The notes below the pieces were generated by a model. That model ran no database searches. It saw only the letters and a program-made list of their open reading frames with translations, and had not been told where the DNA came from. Shown here one piece after another: positions 46,661 to 63,850 of a DNA stretch of 64,000 nucleotides; position 1 is the stretch's first letter, and every line of letters starts with the position of its first letter. Both the position numbers and the translations under genes were made by a program. The stretch comes from Hydra vulgaris (Eukaryota; Cnidaria; Hydrozoa; Anthoathecata; Hydridae). Location: positions 12,817,501 to 12,881,500 of the forward strand of contig NC_088931.1 in the NCBI RefSeq assembly GCF_038396675.1, given 5' to 3'.

Positions 46661-48449
46661 AAATATATATATATATTTTATTTAAGAACCTGCGAGCTAA
46701 CCACTTTGACAATTAGGACTTTTTGTTTGGAAAATGTTTTAACATAATTTAATAAACAAAAGACTTTATAAAACATAAAATAAATGTTGTAAAACCAAAC
46801 CAAGGTGATGTTGCCGCAATGCAATTTTAAAGTAAAAGTAAAACTGTAAACTTGATTTTAACATTACGTAGTTTGAAGTTTACATAAGTTAGATATTTGG
46901 ATACACACTCGTTCATATTTTCTTATAAGAAAAAATGTTGCGACTCTTTCTCATTATTAACTTGGGTGTAATGGCTGCCGTGAGTTTGGTGTCAAACTCG
47001 GTAGTTTATCAATACCTTCCCAATACCTTGATAGAATACCAAAATGATTACCCTGATCAGGGCCGTCATGAAAAGATTTTAATGAGGGGATGTCATATCT
47101 GTTTTTGCTGACTAAAGCCAAAAAAATTTTCTTTGCCCGACTAACTTATCTACAAAAAAAAAAAAATGTCCTTGTTGTCCGACATTTGTCGACTACCAAC
47201 TATAGATTCCATTTTGCCGACTCCAGTGTCCGATTTTCCGACTAATAAAACTTGTAGGGGGGCTTCCTAGCAAACTCACCATGCTTAGCCCATGCACGGT
47301 CTACCATCGGCGACATTAGTGTCCCACCATCACCCAACAAGCATGGTCCAATCCAAGTCTTGTTCACCATTTAAGACATGATCCATGCATGGCAGCCGTT
47401 TTTCGAACGGCGTTTAGCCAATGCTTTGCTATTGGCTTTTTTATGCTTTTTTGGTTCATTTTGGTTGTTTTTAACATTTATTGCTATTTTTATAAATAAC
47501 CAATACTTAAATAAACGCGAGATTTTAACTCAGAGACTTTTGGGAGACAAATGCAAGATTTTAAATTAATGATTTTAAAGTAAAACAAGTCAGAAAAAAA
47601 AAGGTGAAGCGGGGTGATGTTTTCCTACTTAAAAAAGTCGCATGGCTAATATAAAATGGAATGTGGAGTATTTTAAACTATAAATACACAGTTATTTTGA
47701 TAATGCGTTTTATATTACCAAAATATTTTTATTTCAATAAAATAGCCTTGCAATACAATGCATATAAAAGTTAAAGGTTAGCTTTTATATGCATTTACGA
47801 TTAAACTTCTACCATCATTTCAATTTGATGCTTGCAAGAACTAACGTTCGGTACTTCTCGATATCTATATTTTTCTGCCTGTCAAGCTGATAGATTAAAC
47901 GATTTTAGAAATAACGTTTTACATCCAATTCAAAATCAATTTTTTACATCCCCCACAAGACATCGGAAGTTCAAGTAATGGATTGCTCAAGTGTTGCGCA
48001 AAGTTTTTACTAACAAACTGTTTTTTTTCTTAATGGGGTTCACACAATTTATTAGACAATCACTAAGGAATAATTCTACAAAATTTATTAATTTACGGCT
48101 TATTGTACTTATCCCGCAAGAAATTTGTTTTAAAACAACCCAGATATTGCGTAACATGATTTAGTTTGGTTACTCTTATTCCAATACATTTCAAACATTA
48201 TAATATCGATACTTTCGTTCCATTATGAATTTAATATTGTGAAATTGCATTTAAGGAAGTCATTATGTTTTAATTTTCTTGAGACAACAATAGTTCTTAA
48301 AAACATGCCGCAACGTTAATAAGTTTAATTTACAACGTTTTAAATGAACCTTATTCTCTATTATTTTAATGTTGCAAAGTATATATTTAAACGTATAGTC
48401 AATAACAGCGCTTCTTTTACAAGCTTCAGTCTTGTATTAAACCACGACA
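46661..48449. other. No gene recognised
   Basis: AT-rich with a GC-richer patch at 46970-47410 (words like GGCTGCC, GGCAGCC, CATGGTCC), probably old TE sequence. The 63-codon frame at 47378-47569 is not convincing. I see nothing else. Confidence 0.4.
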
Positions 48450-50740
48450 ATGACTCCCATACTAAAGAAGATTGGTAGACCTAGTAAAAGTTTTGGAAAT
48501 AATGTATCTATTGATGCAGAAGAGTTAGTACTTAGATCAGGAAAAAAATTTCACTACATTCGATACAAGTTTCAGCTGTTGCTATAAACAAAAATATTGC
48601 AGATAAAAAAAGCAGACGTTTTTCTCGTTTAAATCATTGAATTGTTGGTTTTTTCTTAGAAAACTCTAAAGGAGAAAAGCTACCGTTAAATAGAGCTATA
48701 TTGCAAAAACATCTTTTTGAGAGAGAAAACAATCCTAGAAAAGAAATATGACTCATTGCAAATCATCTAGTTAGCAAAATTGTTAAAAATTTTAGGTTAC
48801 CTGCTCGTATTCCAATGAAGCATAACAAGAAGGACTGTGCTGATCAGATTGTCCGTTTGATAAAAGAATATGAGACACTGAAAAAAATTCCTGAAAGCAG
48901 AAGACAAGAAAAAAAAGTAAAGCAAAAAACTACATCCTTTACAATTAAACTGGACAGTCTGTTTGATATATCTTACCTGCAGACACTTACACATTGCTGA
49001 AACACTGGTAACGAAGAGTGGCTTATTGACTGGGAATTTCTAAAAAGCCACCGAAAGTTTCCTCAATTGGGCTCAATGGCTGGAGTTGAAAAAATATTTC
49101 CTGAAAAAGAGCGACAACGCTACATCAAACTACAGTATCAGGAAAGAAAAGAAAGGAATTGCTTCATATTAAGAAACAGCAACTCAAATTAATCATTACT
49201 GATAATAATGAAGTCAACAAGGGCGACGAGTTTTCTTCAGATATTACGGAAGAAGATGAAAGAGGTAAAAGTTTTTCAGTGAAAGAGAAAAAAAACATCA
49301 TTGCAAATCAGCGATAACAATAAAAATTTCAAAATGAGAACTATTAAAAGAAACGTGTACAGTTGCTAATGGATTCGGTTTTACTAATAAAACAACAGCT
49401 ACGTATTTGGGACTTTAGACTTTAGCATTAGGTGAAGCAACTTTAAATGGTGTCACACTTTCTAAATCATCAGTCCATAGAGCAAGATCAGCTAACAGAA
49501 TTGAAGAAACTTGGATTCCACCTAAATGTTTGGAAATTCATTGGGATGGAAAAACTTTCAAACAAGCTACTGGAAAAAAGGTGGAGCGACTTGCTGTATA
49601 TGCAGGGCCACCTCCTAAATTGCTAGGTACTCCTAAAATTGCTGACGGAATTAGTCAAACGCAATGTTGTTCAGTGATAAACCTAGTTAATAAATGGAAA
49701 TTAAAAGCATCTGATGTTGCACTTGTCTATGATACAACATCTGCAAACAGTGGATCATATAATGAAGCTGCAATTCTAATTGAGAAGCAAATTGGTCGTT
49801 CTCTACTCCAACTTGAATGTAGACATCATACTCCAGAGCTCTTTATAAAAGCAACATCCAATGCTATTTGTGGTCCAAACAAATCACCAAGAGTTCAGTT
49901 GTTTGTAAGGTTCAAAGAAGAATTTCATAACTTTAACAAGAATATAAAAGAACTTAGAGTGTGGGACTGGCCTCATGATGAAAATAGTTTTTATTTCAAC
50001 TAGCACCTAAAGTAAAGAATTGGGCAATAAATTGCTTGGAAAGAAAAACATTTCCTCGTGAGGACTATTGCGAACTAGTTGAGGTTACTCTTTTTTTTTT
50101 TTTGGTGGACAAAAGAAAATTTGGTATGCTGGTTCTGATCATTATGCAAGGTGGATGTCAAAAGCCATTTATTAAAATATTCCTACTATCTCGTACTTTT
50201 GAACTTACTGATGAAGAAGCAAGAAAGGTTAAGAGAATGGCTAAATATATTTCTTTCAATTTCTAAGAGTCTTTCAAAAGAGGAGCTAGTAGTCTTTTCC
50301 TTGTTCGACGACTCTGTGAGTTATGCAGAAAAGACTATTGTTGGTCAGAAACCTATAAACTTACCGAGACCTAAAGCATTTACTCCATATAAACCGAAGA
50401 CTCCGAATATTATATGGCGCAACGAAGAAAAACCTTTTTTATCGTCTTTTATTGACAAAATGTCATGGTTGCTTTTTCATTTGTTAAAATTAAACAGACC
50501 TCAAGAATGGCTAAACGTTCCATCAGAACATTAGAATAAATTCGAGGACTTTAACGCTGCAAAAAAATTTGTATGCAATCTTTCTTGTGTCAAAGATATT
50601 GAAGAGCGAGGTATCAAGTTTATAGGAGACATCAAAGACAAATGTTTTGATCCAGTAGAGAAAGAACAACTTGCTCAAGTTGTGGAAAAGCATCGAAACA
50701 TCTTCAAAGGTGCATATTTCTCAAAGAAATCTTTATTTAT
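48450..50740 (+). pseudogene. Broken relative of the 32.7-35.5 kb transposase
   Basis: It starts MTPILKKIGRPSKSFG (an AT-hook-like GRPSK). After many frameshifts it includes GNEEWLIDWEFLKSHRKFPQ, then a long intact piece 49530-50003 with CLEIHWDGKTFKQATGKK, LVYDTTSANSGSYNEAAILIE and LLQLECRHHTPELFIKA. A SDHYARWM block and DIEERGIKF near 50600 follow. The motif order matches the gene at 32701-35480 (LHWDGK..K, FDTTACNTG, CRHHVLEL, AERGIK), but the sequence is quite diverged, so these are two families of one group. Stops and a T-run insertion near 50090 show it is dead. No TIRs were identified. Confidence 0.7.
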
Positions 50741-51179
50741 TTTTTAATTCTTTACTAACTTTTTAACTTTTTAAGATTTTATTTTGAAATTCTTTATAAA
50801 AATAACGCATGCGTAAACTTGAATTTTTTTTTCAATTATGGTTTAAGTCTGGAACAAGGTCGGCATGATCGGCACAGTCTGCCGATCGTAAAACGAACAT
50901 GGCCAACCATTGGAATATGAACGGCATCACCGGCACAGTGGTACCGGTTATCAGTCAATGAATCCTATGCATAGACCAACTCCGCAAACTATTCGGCCGA
51001 ATACCAAACTGTTGGAAAAAAATTAAAAAAATAAGAACGCATAAAAAAGGATCACATCTAAATATTTCTTTAATTTTTTTTCAAATAATTATTATATAAA
51101 GAATTGCTACATAAAAAAAAATTGCTATTTAAAAAATGTTGCTTTACACTGGTTTGAGAGTTTTTTTATAAACAGACCG
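50741..51179. other. No gene seen
   Basis: AT-rich with a GC-richer patch at 50850-50960 (GGTCGGCATGATCGGCACAG, ACCGGCACAGTGGTACCGG). This may be the right end of the preceding transposon, but no inverse partner was identified. Confidence 0.4.
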
Positions 51180-51390
51180 CGTATAATTAAATGCGGAGTT
51201 CCCCAAGTTCCATTCTAGCTCCCCTACTCTTCATGTTATACATCAACGATCAAAAATATAGTACTTGGTTCAAATCTAACAAACTGTAATTGAATTCAGA
51301 AAAAACTAACTAGCTTATATTCCATTCCAATCAAGAAAAAAGAAATCAATTATACCACCATTGCTAAAAATAGGAAATGAAAAAAAAAAA
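51180..51390 (+). pseudogene. Small LINE reverse-transcriptase remnant
   Basis: GGAGTTCCCCAA and the next 60 bp read GVPQ.SILAPLLFMLYINDQ, followed by TWFKSNKL.LNSEKTN. This resembles the LINE at 19161-21923 (CGVPQGSILAPLLF, FKSNKLSLNIEK). The FADD region between them is deleted. Confidence 0.6.
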
Positions 51391-51990
51391 ATTTGCATAA
51401 TCAATACTTAAAACCTTTTGATTTTTTTATAAATTATACATGCTTCCAAAATTAGCCATTCACTATGTACACTACCACCCACTTATTATAAGAAAATTTT
51501 AGCAAGTTTTGTTAGGATAATATTTTGTCACCCTTATAAGGGTGTTGTCACCCTTATAAGGGTGTTATAAGTGCTGTTCAATTTAAGCAAACAGTTTCAT
51601 GTAAAAACCAATTTAATTTGCAATTGAACTGTTCTTTTTCCAAATCTTCATGTGTGCATATTTTCTGCCGAGATTAATTTAATTGTTTCATTTACATTAT
51701 TTTTTCTTATGACGAAAAAAACATTTCAATATTTCTCAGAGCATTCAATTTTTTGTTTTGTTTTGCTTGTTGTGTTTTAACTAATCCCAGTTAATTAGTT
51801 TTGGAGAGTGCATGAATAAAAGAGGCAACCGTATAACTATTGTTCCTATTGAAGTTTGAAGTTTTTGCTATTGAAATATTGTGCTAAATCTATCTATAGC
51901 ATCTTCTTAATATACCTCAGAAATGCAAGATATACCTAAGCTGGTTATTTTTGAAATCTTTATGAATGATTTAAAAAAATAATAATAAAA
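51391..51990. other. No gene seen
   Basis: AT-rich sequence. At 51520-51570 the phrase GTCACCCTTATAAGGGTGTT is present twice in tandem and is itself partly palindromic. Otherwise nothing was recognised. Confidence 0.4.
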
Positions 51991-52925
51991 AAGAGGACCA
52001 ATGCTGATCTTGATTTCATTATCAATTTCCCAGATCTAGTCAAAAATCCTATCAAACTTTATGCTGATGATAGTAAAATAACAAACATAATAAAAGTTCC
52101 TTATGATTCAATAAGTCTTCAAAACGATATAAATAATATAATGCCATGGTCATCTATCTGGCTCACAAAAGTTAATTATGAAAAATACAAAGTTATGCAT
52201 ATCGGAAAAAAACCCAAATACTACATTTATAATGACTGATATTGATTACAATTACAATTATACATTATGTAACACAGAAGCTTAACGTGACTTGGGTATT
52301 GTGGTTCAATCGTAACTAAAATGGCAATTATATGTTGATTTAGTAACTAGCAAAGCAATAGAATGTTGAGTATCATAAAAAAAACATTTAAGTATTTAGA
52401 CATAAGCATGGTAAAAATGCTTTATACAACGTTTGTACGTCCACAGCTTCAGTTTGCAGTCCATACCAACATGCATGGTCTCCATACCTACAGCAAGGTA
52501 TAAATATAATTGAAAAGATCCAAAGAAAAGTAACCAAACTAGCGCATAAAATTAAAAAACCTATTTTATGAAAATAGGATAAAGATTATGCAATTAACAA
52601 CACTAAGTGAACGTGGACTACGTCGAGATCTCATTTAACATTACAAAAGTCGACTTGGCCATAATAAGATAAATTTGGTTACAGGCCATTATCAATATAC
52701 ATTAAATAAGGTCCATATTTAGAACAACAAAAATTCAAACTGAAAGAACCTTTTTACAGAAATACCTTTACGTATCACTTCTTCCAAAATCGAGTTGTAA
52801 ATGCATGGAACAATTTACCGTCTGAAATAATAGAAGCTGATTCAGTGAACAATTTTAAAAACAAACTAGACAAATCTAAATTTTGCAGAAACTATTTGGT
52901 AAAAACAAAAATAAAAACTTAACTG
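51991..52925 (+). pseudogene. Dead CR1/L2-like LINE, 3' half
   Basis: Reads KLYADDSKITNIIK (FADD-type catalytic motif), WSSIWLTKVNYEKYKVMHIG, RDLGIVVQS, SIIKKTFKYLDISMVKMLYTTFVRPQLQ, LTTLSERGLRRDLI and RVVNAWNNLPSEIIEADSVNNFKNKL, in order, across several frames. This C-terminal layout (RDLG...LYxxxVRPxLE...LxxRRxRxDLI...VxxWNxLP) is typical of CR1/L2-like LINEs and differs from both other LINE families in the window. The 5' part is missing. Confidence 0.78.
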
Positions 52926-54974
52926 ACCTGTTATAGCGCAATATCTACCGTTATTGCACTTCGCAACTGTTTACACTAGTAGTTACGGCTATATCTTATT
53001 ATTATATTATTATTGTTTATAGAGTGATACTTTTATATATTACTATAGTTAAAAAATTTGGTGTAACAGTCAGCAAATAATGCGAGCTGTGACATAAGCA
53101 AGTCACATATAAAAGAAAAACGTCAACAGTGTAGTTGAGATATGCACTTCAACGAAGCGCGTTGGAACCCTCAAAAAAACTATGCGACGCTGAGTATTCG
53201 GTGTTTCGGCCAAATATTCCAAGCGCCTCGCCAAATATTCGGTTTTTAGTATTCGAAAAACATCACCATTCAGACATCTCTACTTTTATGTTTCAAATTT
53301 TTATATTTGTTCTAGTTCAGACACTTTTTCAAATGAAAGACTTTTCATATAACTTTGATGGTTTAGATTTACATTATTCCAATGTTATAAAATTTCTTTA
53401 CTCTTACTTATAAAGCTATGGCGAAGGAGTCGATTCTTGTAGATTTAACCATTTCTTTTTTGATATTCTTAGCATATTCAATTAATGGTTTTTTATTCTT
53501 GTAAACATAAAGAAAATTAAAGGTTTGAAACGAAAGGCGGAAAATCTTCCATTTTATCTAGACGTCTAATTCTAATTTGATTCTAAATACAGATTTTTTT
53601 TATTTGAGATAATTAAAATACTTCTGAAACAAATTTAACAAACGGTTAGTTCTAAAATATCTGAAACCTAGCGCGACCCAACCCAAACACCCATATTCAC
53701 ATGTAACGCGGTCTTGTCTAGACTGAAAATTTGCATAAAACATTAAGGTCTTCTTTGTACTTTATAATTAGTTTTATGACTAGATTAAAGCAAGAATAAG
53801 TTAAATGAATTTTAACTAAAAAGTAAAAAGATTCTTTTTTTTTAGAGCGTCTGAAATTTAAAATAATTAAAAATCAAGACCGTAATAAACTAAAAACTTG
53901 AAATAATGTTTTTTTAATAAAAGAGCGCATGCAAAGTAAGAATCTTAGTTGAAGTATGAACACTTCACTGCGAGTATTACTAGACAAATCCGTCAATAAA
54001 TCTAGACTTCGCTAAATTTAGAAAAATTACTTTTTAAACAACAGATATTGTTATTACTTGTACATTTGGCAAAGTAATCCTATTTGCTTATTTAAACAAA
54101 TAAAATTTTTGTTATATTAATAAAGTAATTCACAAACATAATAAACTTGTCATATTTCATATTAGTATTTCAAAATTAAGTATTCAAAATATTCACCATT
54201 TTGAGAAAACATGTGCAAACACTAAATCAAATAAACAAAAATGAATTGATACTTTCAAAAATACAATGTAGAGGATATGTAAATGTAAGTATCTGTAAAA
54301 CAACTGGATCAATCAATCAAAGGATCAGCAGATAGAAACTCAAAGACACAGTCGAAACAAACTAAAATGGAGGTTACCTCCTTCTTTATAATTTCTCTGA
54401 TTGTTGGGTTGTTGAGGTTTTTAAAAACATCCATATGCCTTTAGATGTTATTAAGATGCTAGAAGTAGAATTAAAAGTTTCATAAATGCGAAAAGACCTA
54501 TTTTATTTAAAAAATAAAATAGCTTGATTAAAATTCGAAAATTTATATGATATTTAAAAACTTTTTAAAAACCAAATGGTTTCTTTTGCTGAAGATAATG
54601 TCTCTAAAAAAGCGATTTAAGCAGAAAAGTTACCCTAAATTATTATTCTATATTATATAAGCTTACCTGAAACCTAGTTTAATACTAGGTCAATAATTTT
54701 CAGTTTCGTAGTTAGCTTTGTAAAAAACTTAACTGGCTTTTCAACCACATATAACATGGTATGGTTTTATAAACAAAAAACAGTTAAAAAATTGATTTGA
54801 AATTTACTTAGTTGCGTGCATAGCAACCAAATTTGTTATTGATATATTTATTTAAGAACTAAATTTTAAATAGTTGTTTTAATTTTTGAGTTTGTATAAT
54901 TACTAAACTACTTAAGAACTAAAGTTGTAAACCTAATGATGTTGTTGTTTAAAAAGAGAGAAGGAAGTCGAGTG
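52926..54974. other. No gene; one hAT-like end remnant
   Basis: AT-rich. At about 53130-53285 the minus strand reads AGAGATGTCTGAATGG...CGAATATTTGGC, which resembles a hAT terminus and subterminal region, and the 92-codon frame across it is not a gene. The rest shows no recognisable feature. Confidence 0.4.
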
Positions 54975-55380
54975 TGAATTTATTTAGTAGAAAAAACTTT
55001 TATGGTAAAGTATACAAGAAAAGAAAAATTTACCGAGTGTTTCAAGGTAACAGGTATATCAAGAACCCAATTGATATTGTTTTGGAACAGCCTGCAGAAG
55101 AAAAAAATAATGATGGAATAGATACATGCTTCAGCTGTAATAAATAACAATGATGGTTTGAGAGGTTTTATAGGAGTTTTTGATTATTTGCAGCTCTTGC
55201 TTGGAAGTTTTATTATACAAAGAATATGGAAGAAAGACATGTTGAGAGTAAAGTAAATGATTAAAGATTTAACTTCTAAGCAAAAAAATTGCTCGGAGGA
55301 AAAGGAGATGTAGCAGGAAGGGTTAATTGATAAGGAGAAAGAAAAAGAGAGAGTAAACTGTTATGAATCAGGAAAATTTT
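54975..55380 (+). pseudogene. Unidentified ORF fragment, possible MULE N-terminus
   Basis: A readable stretch gives KNFYGKVYKKRKIYRVFQGN and NRYIKNPIDIVLEQPAEEKN, then NNNDGLRGFIGVFDYLQLLL and, after frameshifts, LLGGKGDVAGR. The KKxxFxGNRY(T/I)K start and a later GGKG block recall Mutator-like transposase ORFs of cnidarians, but the match is weak. It is broken by stops. Confidence 0.3.
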
Positions 55381-55665
55381 AAATATTGAAGCTTGATTTC
55401 TCTTTAATATAATAGGAAATAGGAATCTCATCCCACTCCCACTACTGTTGGCCTACGTATTTTCGATTGGATTCGAGAAGGGGCTATTGGACTGCCAATC
55501 CATGACTTTGGGAACCTTTTCGTAGAAGAAACTCTGTAGCAAGACGGATTTGGATGTCTTGCTGCCACCGCCAACGTTTACCATGCTTACCAAACACTTT
55601 GCATCCATGATAAATGAAAGTTTTAAAACTTTGCATCCAAGGCAAATGAAAGTTTTCCAGTTTTT

Positions 55666-55668
<3 letters not shown>

Positions 55669-55738
<70 letters not shown>
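55669..55738. repeat. (CA)n followed by short (TA)n
   Basis: About 30 CA dinucleotides (55669-55727) run into a few TA dinucleotides. Frames reading THTHTH or CVCVCV across it are artefacts. Confidence 0.97.
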
Positions 55739-55739
<1 letters not shown>

Positions 55740-56077
55740 AATGAAATATGTATATGGATATATATGAAAAAATTTGGAAACTTATGATGGAAAGACTCAT
55801 CTCAGAGCAAAAAATCAAAGTTGTTCAATTTTATTTTGAACGTCAGCATTCGAGTACTCAGACACAAAATCATAAAAAAAAGTCACACAAAATCATATAA
55901 AAAAGTCACACAAAAATAGTTCAAGTTTTATCAATTTTAGACTTAAAATGTTAAAATAAACTACTTTTTGGTAAAAATCAACATAAAAAAATTCCTCTAA
56001 AAAAACCGTTATATGTATTTTAACATGTGAAAATAAAAAAATTAAGACGATAAAAATTTGAAAATGTGTGGGGAAAA
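55739..56077. other. No gene seen
   Basis: AT-rich spacer between the CA repeat and the LINE fragment. A short direct duplication (AAAAAAGTCACACAAAA, about 55875 and 55900) is visible. Confidence 0.4.
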
Positions 56078-57520
56078 TACAACCTGCTTCGTGTCCTGCT
56101 GCCTTTTTAGGATATGATTTTTTAGGCAAAGACTAGGAGAAGCCAACTACAACTTAAAACGAGCTCTGCCTTTGGACTCTTGGTTGAGTAAAGACTTTGG
56201 TTAAGAGATGGTGTTGATAAAAATACTCATCTTGGGCATAATTTAAGTTCATCCGGCTACAGTCTAGTAGAAGGCCTCCAAAGTAAAAAAAAGTGGTAAA
56301 CAGATTTTATTTGTTGACCAGCCGCTCACCCCTTCTTCATCTATTAGGCTAGCGTAGATATATTTATAGTACATTGTTTCCGGTTTAGGATGTTAAATGC
56401 TGAACCTTATAGACTCAATGTATGGGTTTTGCTTGTCTCTCTGTTTATATTACTAGGCAATTCATTCTATTATCTCCAAATGACGATATGGCTCTATAAC
56501 GCAGTTTTGAGGTTCAGAGGGCGGCTGGTAGTCAGATTTTTAAAACTCTGTGGTAGCTCTCAGAGAGGGTGATTCCATCAACAGCTATAAAATATCAGAG
56601 TACTAACATTGCCATGTTGAGCATGGATGGTTCCCTGTTCGTATTTTTTGTGTGCATTGTTGAGGCCACATTTAAAGCTCTATGTTACGGCTTCGGGTTT
56701 ATTAATTTGAATGAGGCAATTACTTGGACTATTAAATAGTGTACGGAGTACTACTTGTGTTTTGAGTCAAGTTCTTTAACAAATATAAAAATGACTAAAG
56801 TACTAAAAACAAGAAAACTTAAAAAACCATTGTCATCTCCAAATTTTCCAAGTCTATCATTTACTAATATTCGCGGTCTTCGAAGTAACTTTTCTTCTGT
56901 TGAGTCTTATCTCTTGCTAAGCTCATCAGACTTTCTTGCTCTTAATGAGACTAATTTGAGTTCAGCTGTCTCATCTTGTGATCTTAGTGTTGATGATTAT
57001 CTTCCTTTAACTTGTAAAGACTTCAATAGTGACATGCTTGGCCTGACAGTTTTTGTTTGCAAGAATTCATCCATTTGTCGGGAAACTAGGTTTGAATCCA
57101 CAGGCTATTTATTTATGTGCTTTCGTTTAGCACTACTTTTTTCTATTACCTTTCACTTTGTTCTATATATCACTCTCCTTCACCTCAAGACTGCACTCTT
57201 TTCGATGTTATTTCTGATCAAATTGACCTAGCCCTCTCTCTTTATCAATCTACCAATATCGTAGTTGTTGGTGGCTTTAATGCTAATCGCACTGAATGGC
57301 TTGGCTCCAGTTTCAATGACTCTGCAGGCGTTAAGGCCTTAAGGTGTTAAAGCCTCAATTTTTGCCTTTCTTAATCTCTAACTCAAAGAGTCAATTTTCC
57401 AACTTGCTTTTCTGACAATCCAAATCATTTGCCTTCTTTACTTGGCTTATGTCTTGTTTCTGATCCTTTTCTTGGCTTATGTCTTGTTTCTGATCTAGTC
57501 AGTGCTCAGTTTCTTCACAT
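56078..57520 (+). pseudogene. 5' fragment of the 36-40 kb LINE family, 3' end missing
   Basis: 56078-56750 matches the 5' leader of the retrotransposon at 36161-39897 (for example CTGCTTC(G/A)TGTCCTGCTGCCTT and TAGGCTAGCGTAGATAT). 56755-57231 encodes the N-terminus and endonuclease start: FTNIRGLRSNFSSVESYLL, NETNLSSAVSSCDLSVDDYL and ICRETRFEST. After a frameshift near 57170 it reads VVVGGFNANRTEWLGSS (GDFN changed to GGFN, a lost catalytic residue). Similarity ends near 57520 in the endonuclease region and there is no reverse transcriptase. Confidence 0.9.
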
Positions 57521-58053
57521 TTAGCCTTATGTGCTTCTGATAACATTTTGATCTCTTTTAAAATATTGTATCGAGGGGTTTAAAATGACCCTAGAAGATT
57601 AGCTACACTTTCTTGTTTCTCAAAGTTTAGAATATAGTTTTTATTAAATACAACGTCCGTCCTTCTACTTTTTTGAGAGTATAGATATTTGTAAACAAAA
57701 TTTGATACTACTGGATTCGGACGTAAACTTAAAAAATACTCAATCAAATATTTTCAATCAAAATATATCTAGAAATAGTTGCTTTAAGTTTTAAAGGAAC
57801 TTTTCCAATTGCTTAAAAATATCTAAAATTTACTTTCTAATGTCCATTATCTTTTTATTAGATCGAATCCTTATAGATCAAGCATTTCCTTTGCAAAGCA
57901 TAAGAAATATCAAAGGAAAACATTACCAACATATATACTTAACTTGTTAGTATTTTAAAACGTAGAAATATTTTATATATAACCTTTTTTGCATATTACA
58001 AGAGTTTCACGCTAGCGTGCACGTTTGACGCGCAGATTTGCATTTTACACTTG
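57521..58053. other. No gene seen
   Basis: AT-rich, with no open frame or repeat recognised up to the pair of hairpins at 58054. Confidence 0.4.
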
Positions 58054-58107
58054 AAATATATTATCATTAAATTAAAGCATGTGCGTTAATTTAATGATAA
58101 TATATTT
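58054..58107. repeat. Perfect 22-bp-arm hairpin
   Basis: AAATATATTATCATTAAATTAA (58054-58075) pairs perfectly with its inverse at 58086-58107. The 10-nt loop can itself pair GCA with TGC. Confidence 0.92.
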
Positions 58108-58116
58108 TATCTTTAT

Positions 58117-58177
58117 TAACTGATTAGACATCAGAACGTCGCCCACCCTGGGCGACTTTCTGATGTCTAATCAGTTA
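58117..58177. repeat. Second hairpin, GC-rich tip
   Basis: TAACTGATTAGACATCAGAA pairs with TTCTGATGTCTAATCAGTTA, and the tip GTCGCCCA/TGGGCGAC pairs around CCC. Only one base breaks the symmetry. It starts 10 bp after the previous hairpin. Confidence 0.92.
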
Positions 58178-58270
58178 GTGATGTCTAGGCGATCTTTGCA
58201 AAGAACTTTACATACTTTACACATTTTCCCTTATAAGATTTGATCAATTTACGAGTTAAATCACGAATTT

Positions 58271-58362
58271 GTGACTGGAAAGCTCAGTAGGTAAGACCGT
58301 CAAACGACTTGTTAAAACCCAGAATGTTGTGCAATACGAGTTCAAATCCAGTCATTGCCACC
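58271..58362 (+). repeat. tRNA-like (SINE head) sequence
   Basis: AAGCTCAGTAGGTAAGAC resembles an A box and GAGTTCAAATCC (58338-58349) a B box. TGACTGG at the start and CCAGTCA at the end are inverse, like an acceptor stem. However, the T arm does not pair and the interior is too long, so this is a tRNA-derived relic and not a functional tRNA gene. Confidence 0.5.
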
Positions 58363-58377
58363 TCAGCAAACTTATAG

Positions 58378-58935
58378 TTAGTAATGAGGTTCATTTTCAA
58401 ATCAATGGTAATTTTAACAAGCAAAGCTGCAGAATATGGGGCACACAAAATCTGATAACTGTTAAAGATCAAATGCACCTTTGTTTACTTAGATGCACAG
58501 TATGGTGTGAAAAAAGTTTAGAATGATTATTGGACCATATTTTTATGAAAATGACAAACATGTTGCAGTTAATTGGAAAAGGATTCAATATCCGGGAATG
58601 ATTGAAATGTTTTTATAACCACAAGTGAAAAATAATCCAGAACTATAGTTTAGATAGATGGAGCCACAGATTACACAGCTTTTCAAAGTATGGTTCTCCT
58701 GCGCAAAGTATTTGAGATCGAATTGTATCGCGTTTTTCTGGTTTTAACTGACCACTACGTTCGCCCGAACAGATACCAATTTTGTTAATTTGAGGCAATC
58801 TAAAGGGAAAAATGTATACCAATATGCTAAAACGCCATTCATGAGCTTAAAGCCAATATCCAAGTAGAAGTGAGGGGCTGGGTCTGAAGAGCACGTCAGA
58901 TTGAAGCAAATACCGGCATCATTTGAAAGATATAT
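58378..58935 (+). pseudogene. Dead IS630/mariner-like transposase
   Basis: Reads NEVHFQINGNFNKQSCRIWG, MHLCLLRCTVWCEKSL, IIGPYFYENDKHVAVNW, DGATDYTAFQSMVLLRKVF and, near the end, HELKANIQVE in several frames. The order EVHFxxNGxxNKQNCRIW, VTVWC, GPYFFE, QDGATxHTA is typical of the DDE_3-type transposases common in arthropods and cnidarians. The first acidic position (usually DE) reads NE, and the third block (WPPRSPDLxPxDFFLWG) is scrambled into VRPNRYQF. Old and inactive. Confidence 0.68.

Positions 58936-63762
<4,827 letters not shown>

Positions 63763-63843
<81 letters not shown>
63763..63843. repeat. (TA)n microsatellite
   Basis: The TA run that resumes immediately after the hAT terminus; with 61631-61734 it would form one array before the insertion. 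Confidence 0.98.

Positions 63844-63850
<7 letters not shown>

Noticed and set aside
47378..47569. 63-codon ORF with a hydrophobic core
   Set aside because: Short, isolated, in TE-like GC-richer sequence, with no splice or regulatory context to support it.
53135..53413. 92-codon ORF
   Set aside because: Its first half overlaps a hAT-like terminal sequence and the second half is AT-rich; no domain is visible.
58271..58362. Possible functional tRNA gene
   Set aside because: A- and B-box-like words and terminal complementarity exist, but the T arm does not pair and no plausible anticodon arm was found.
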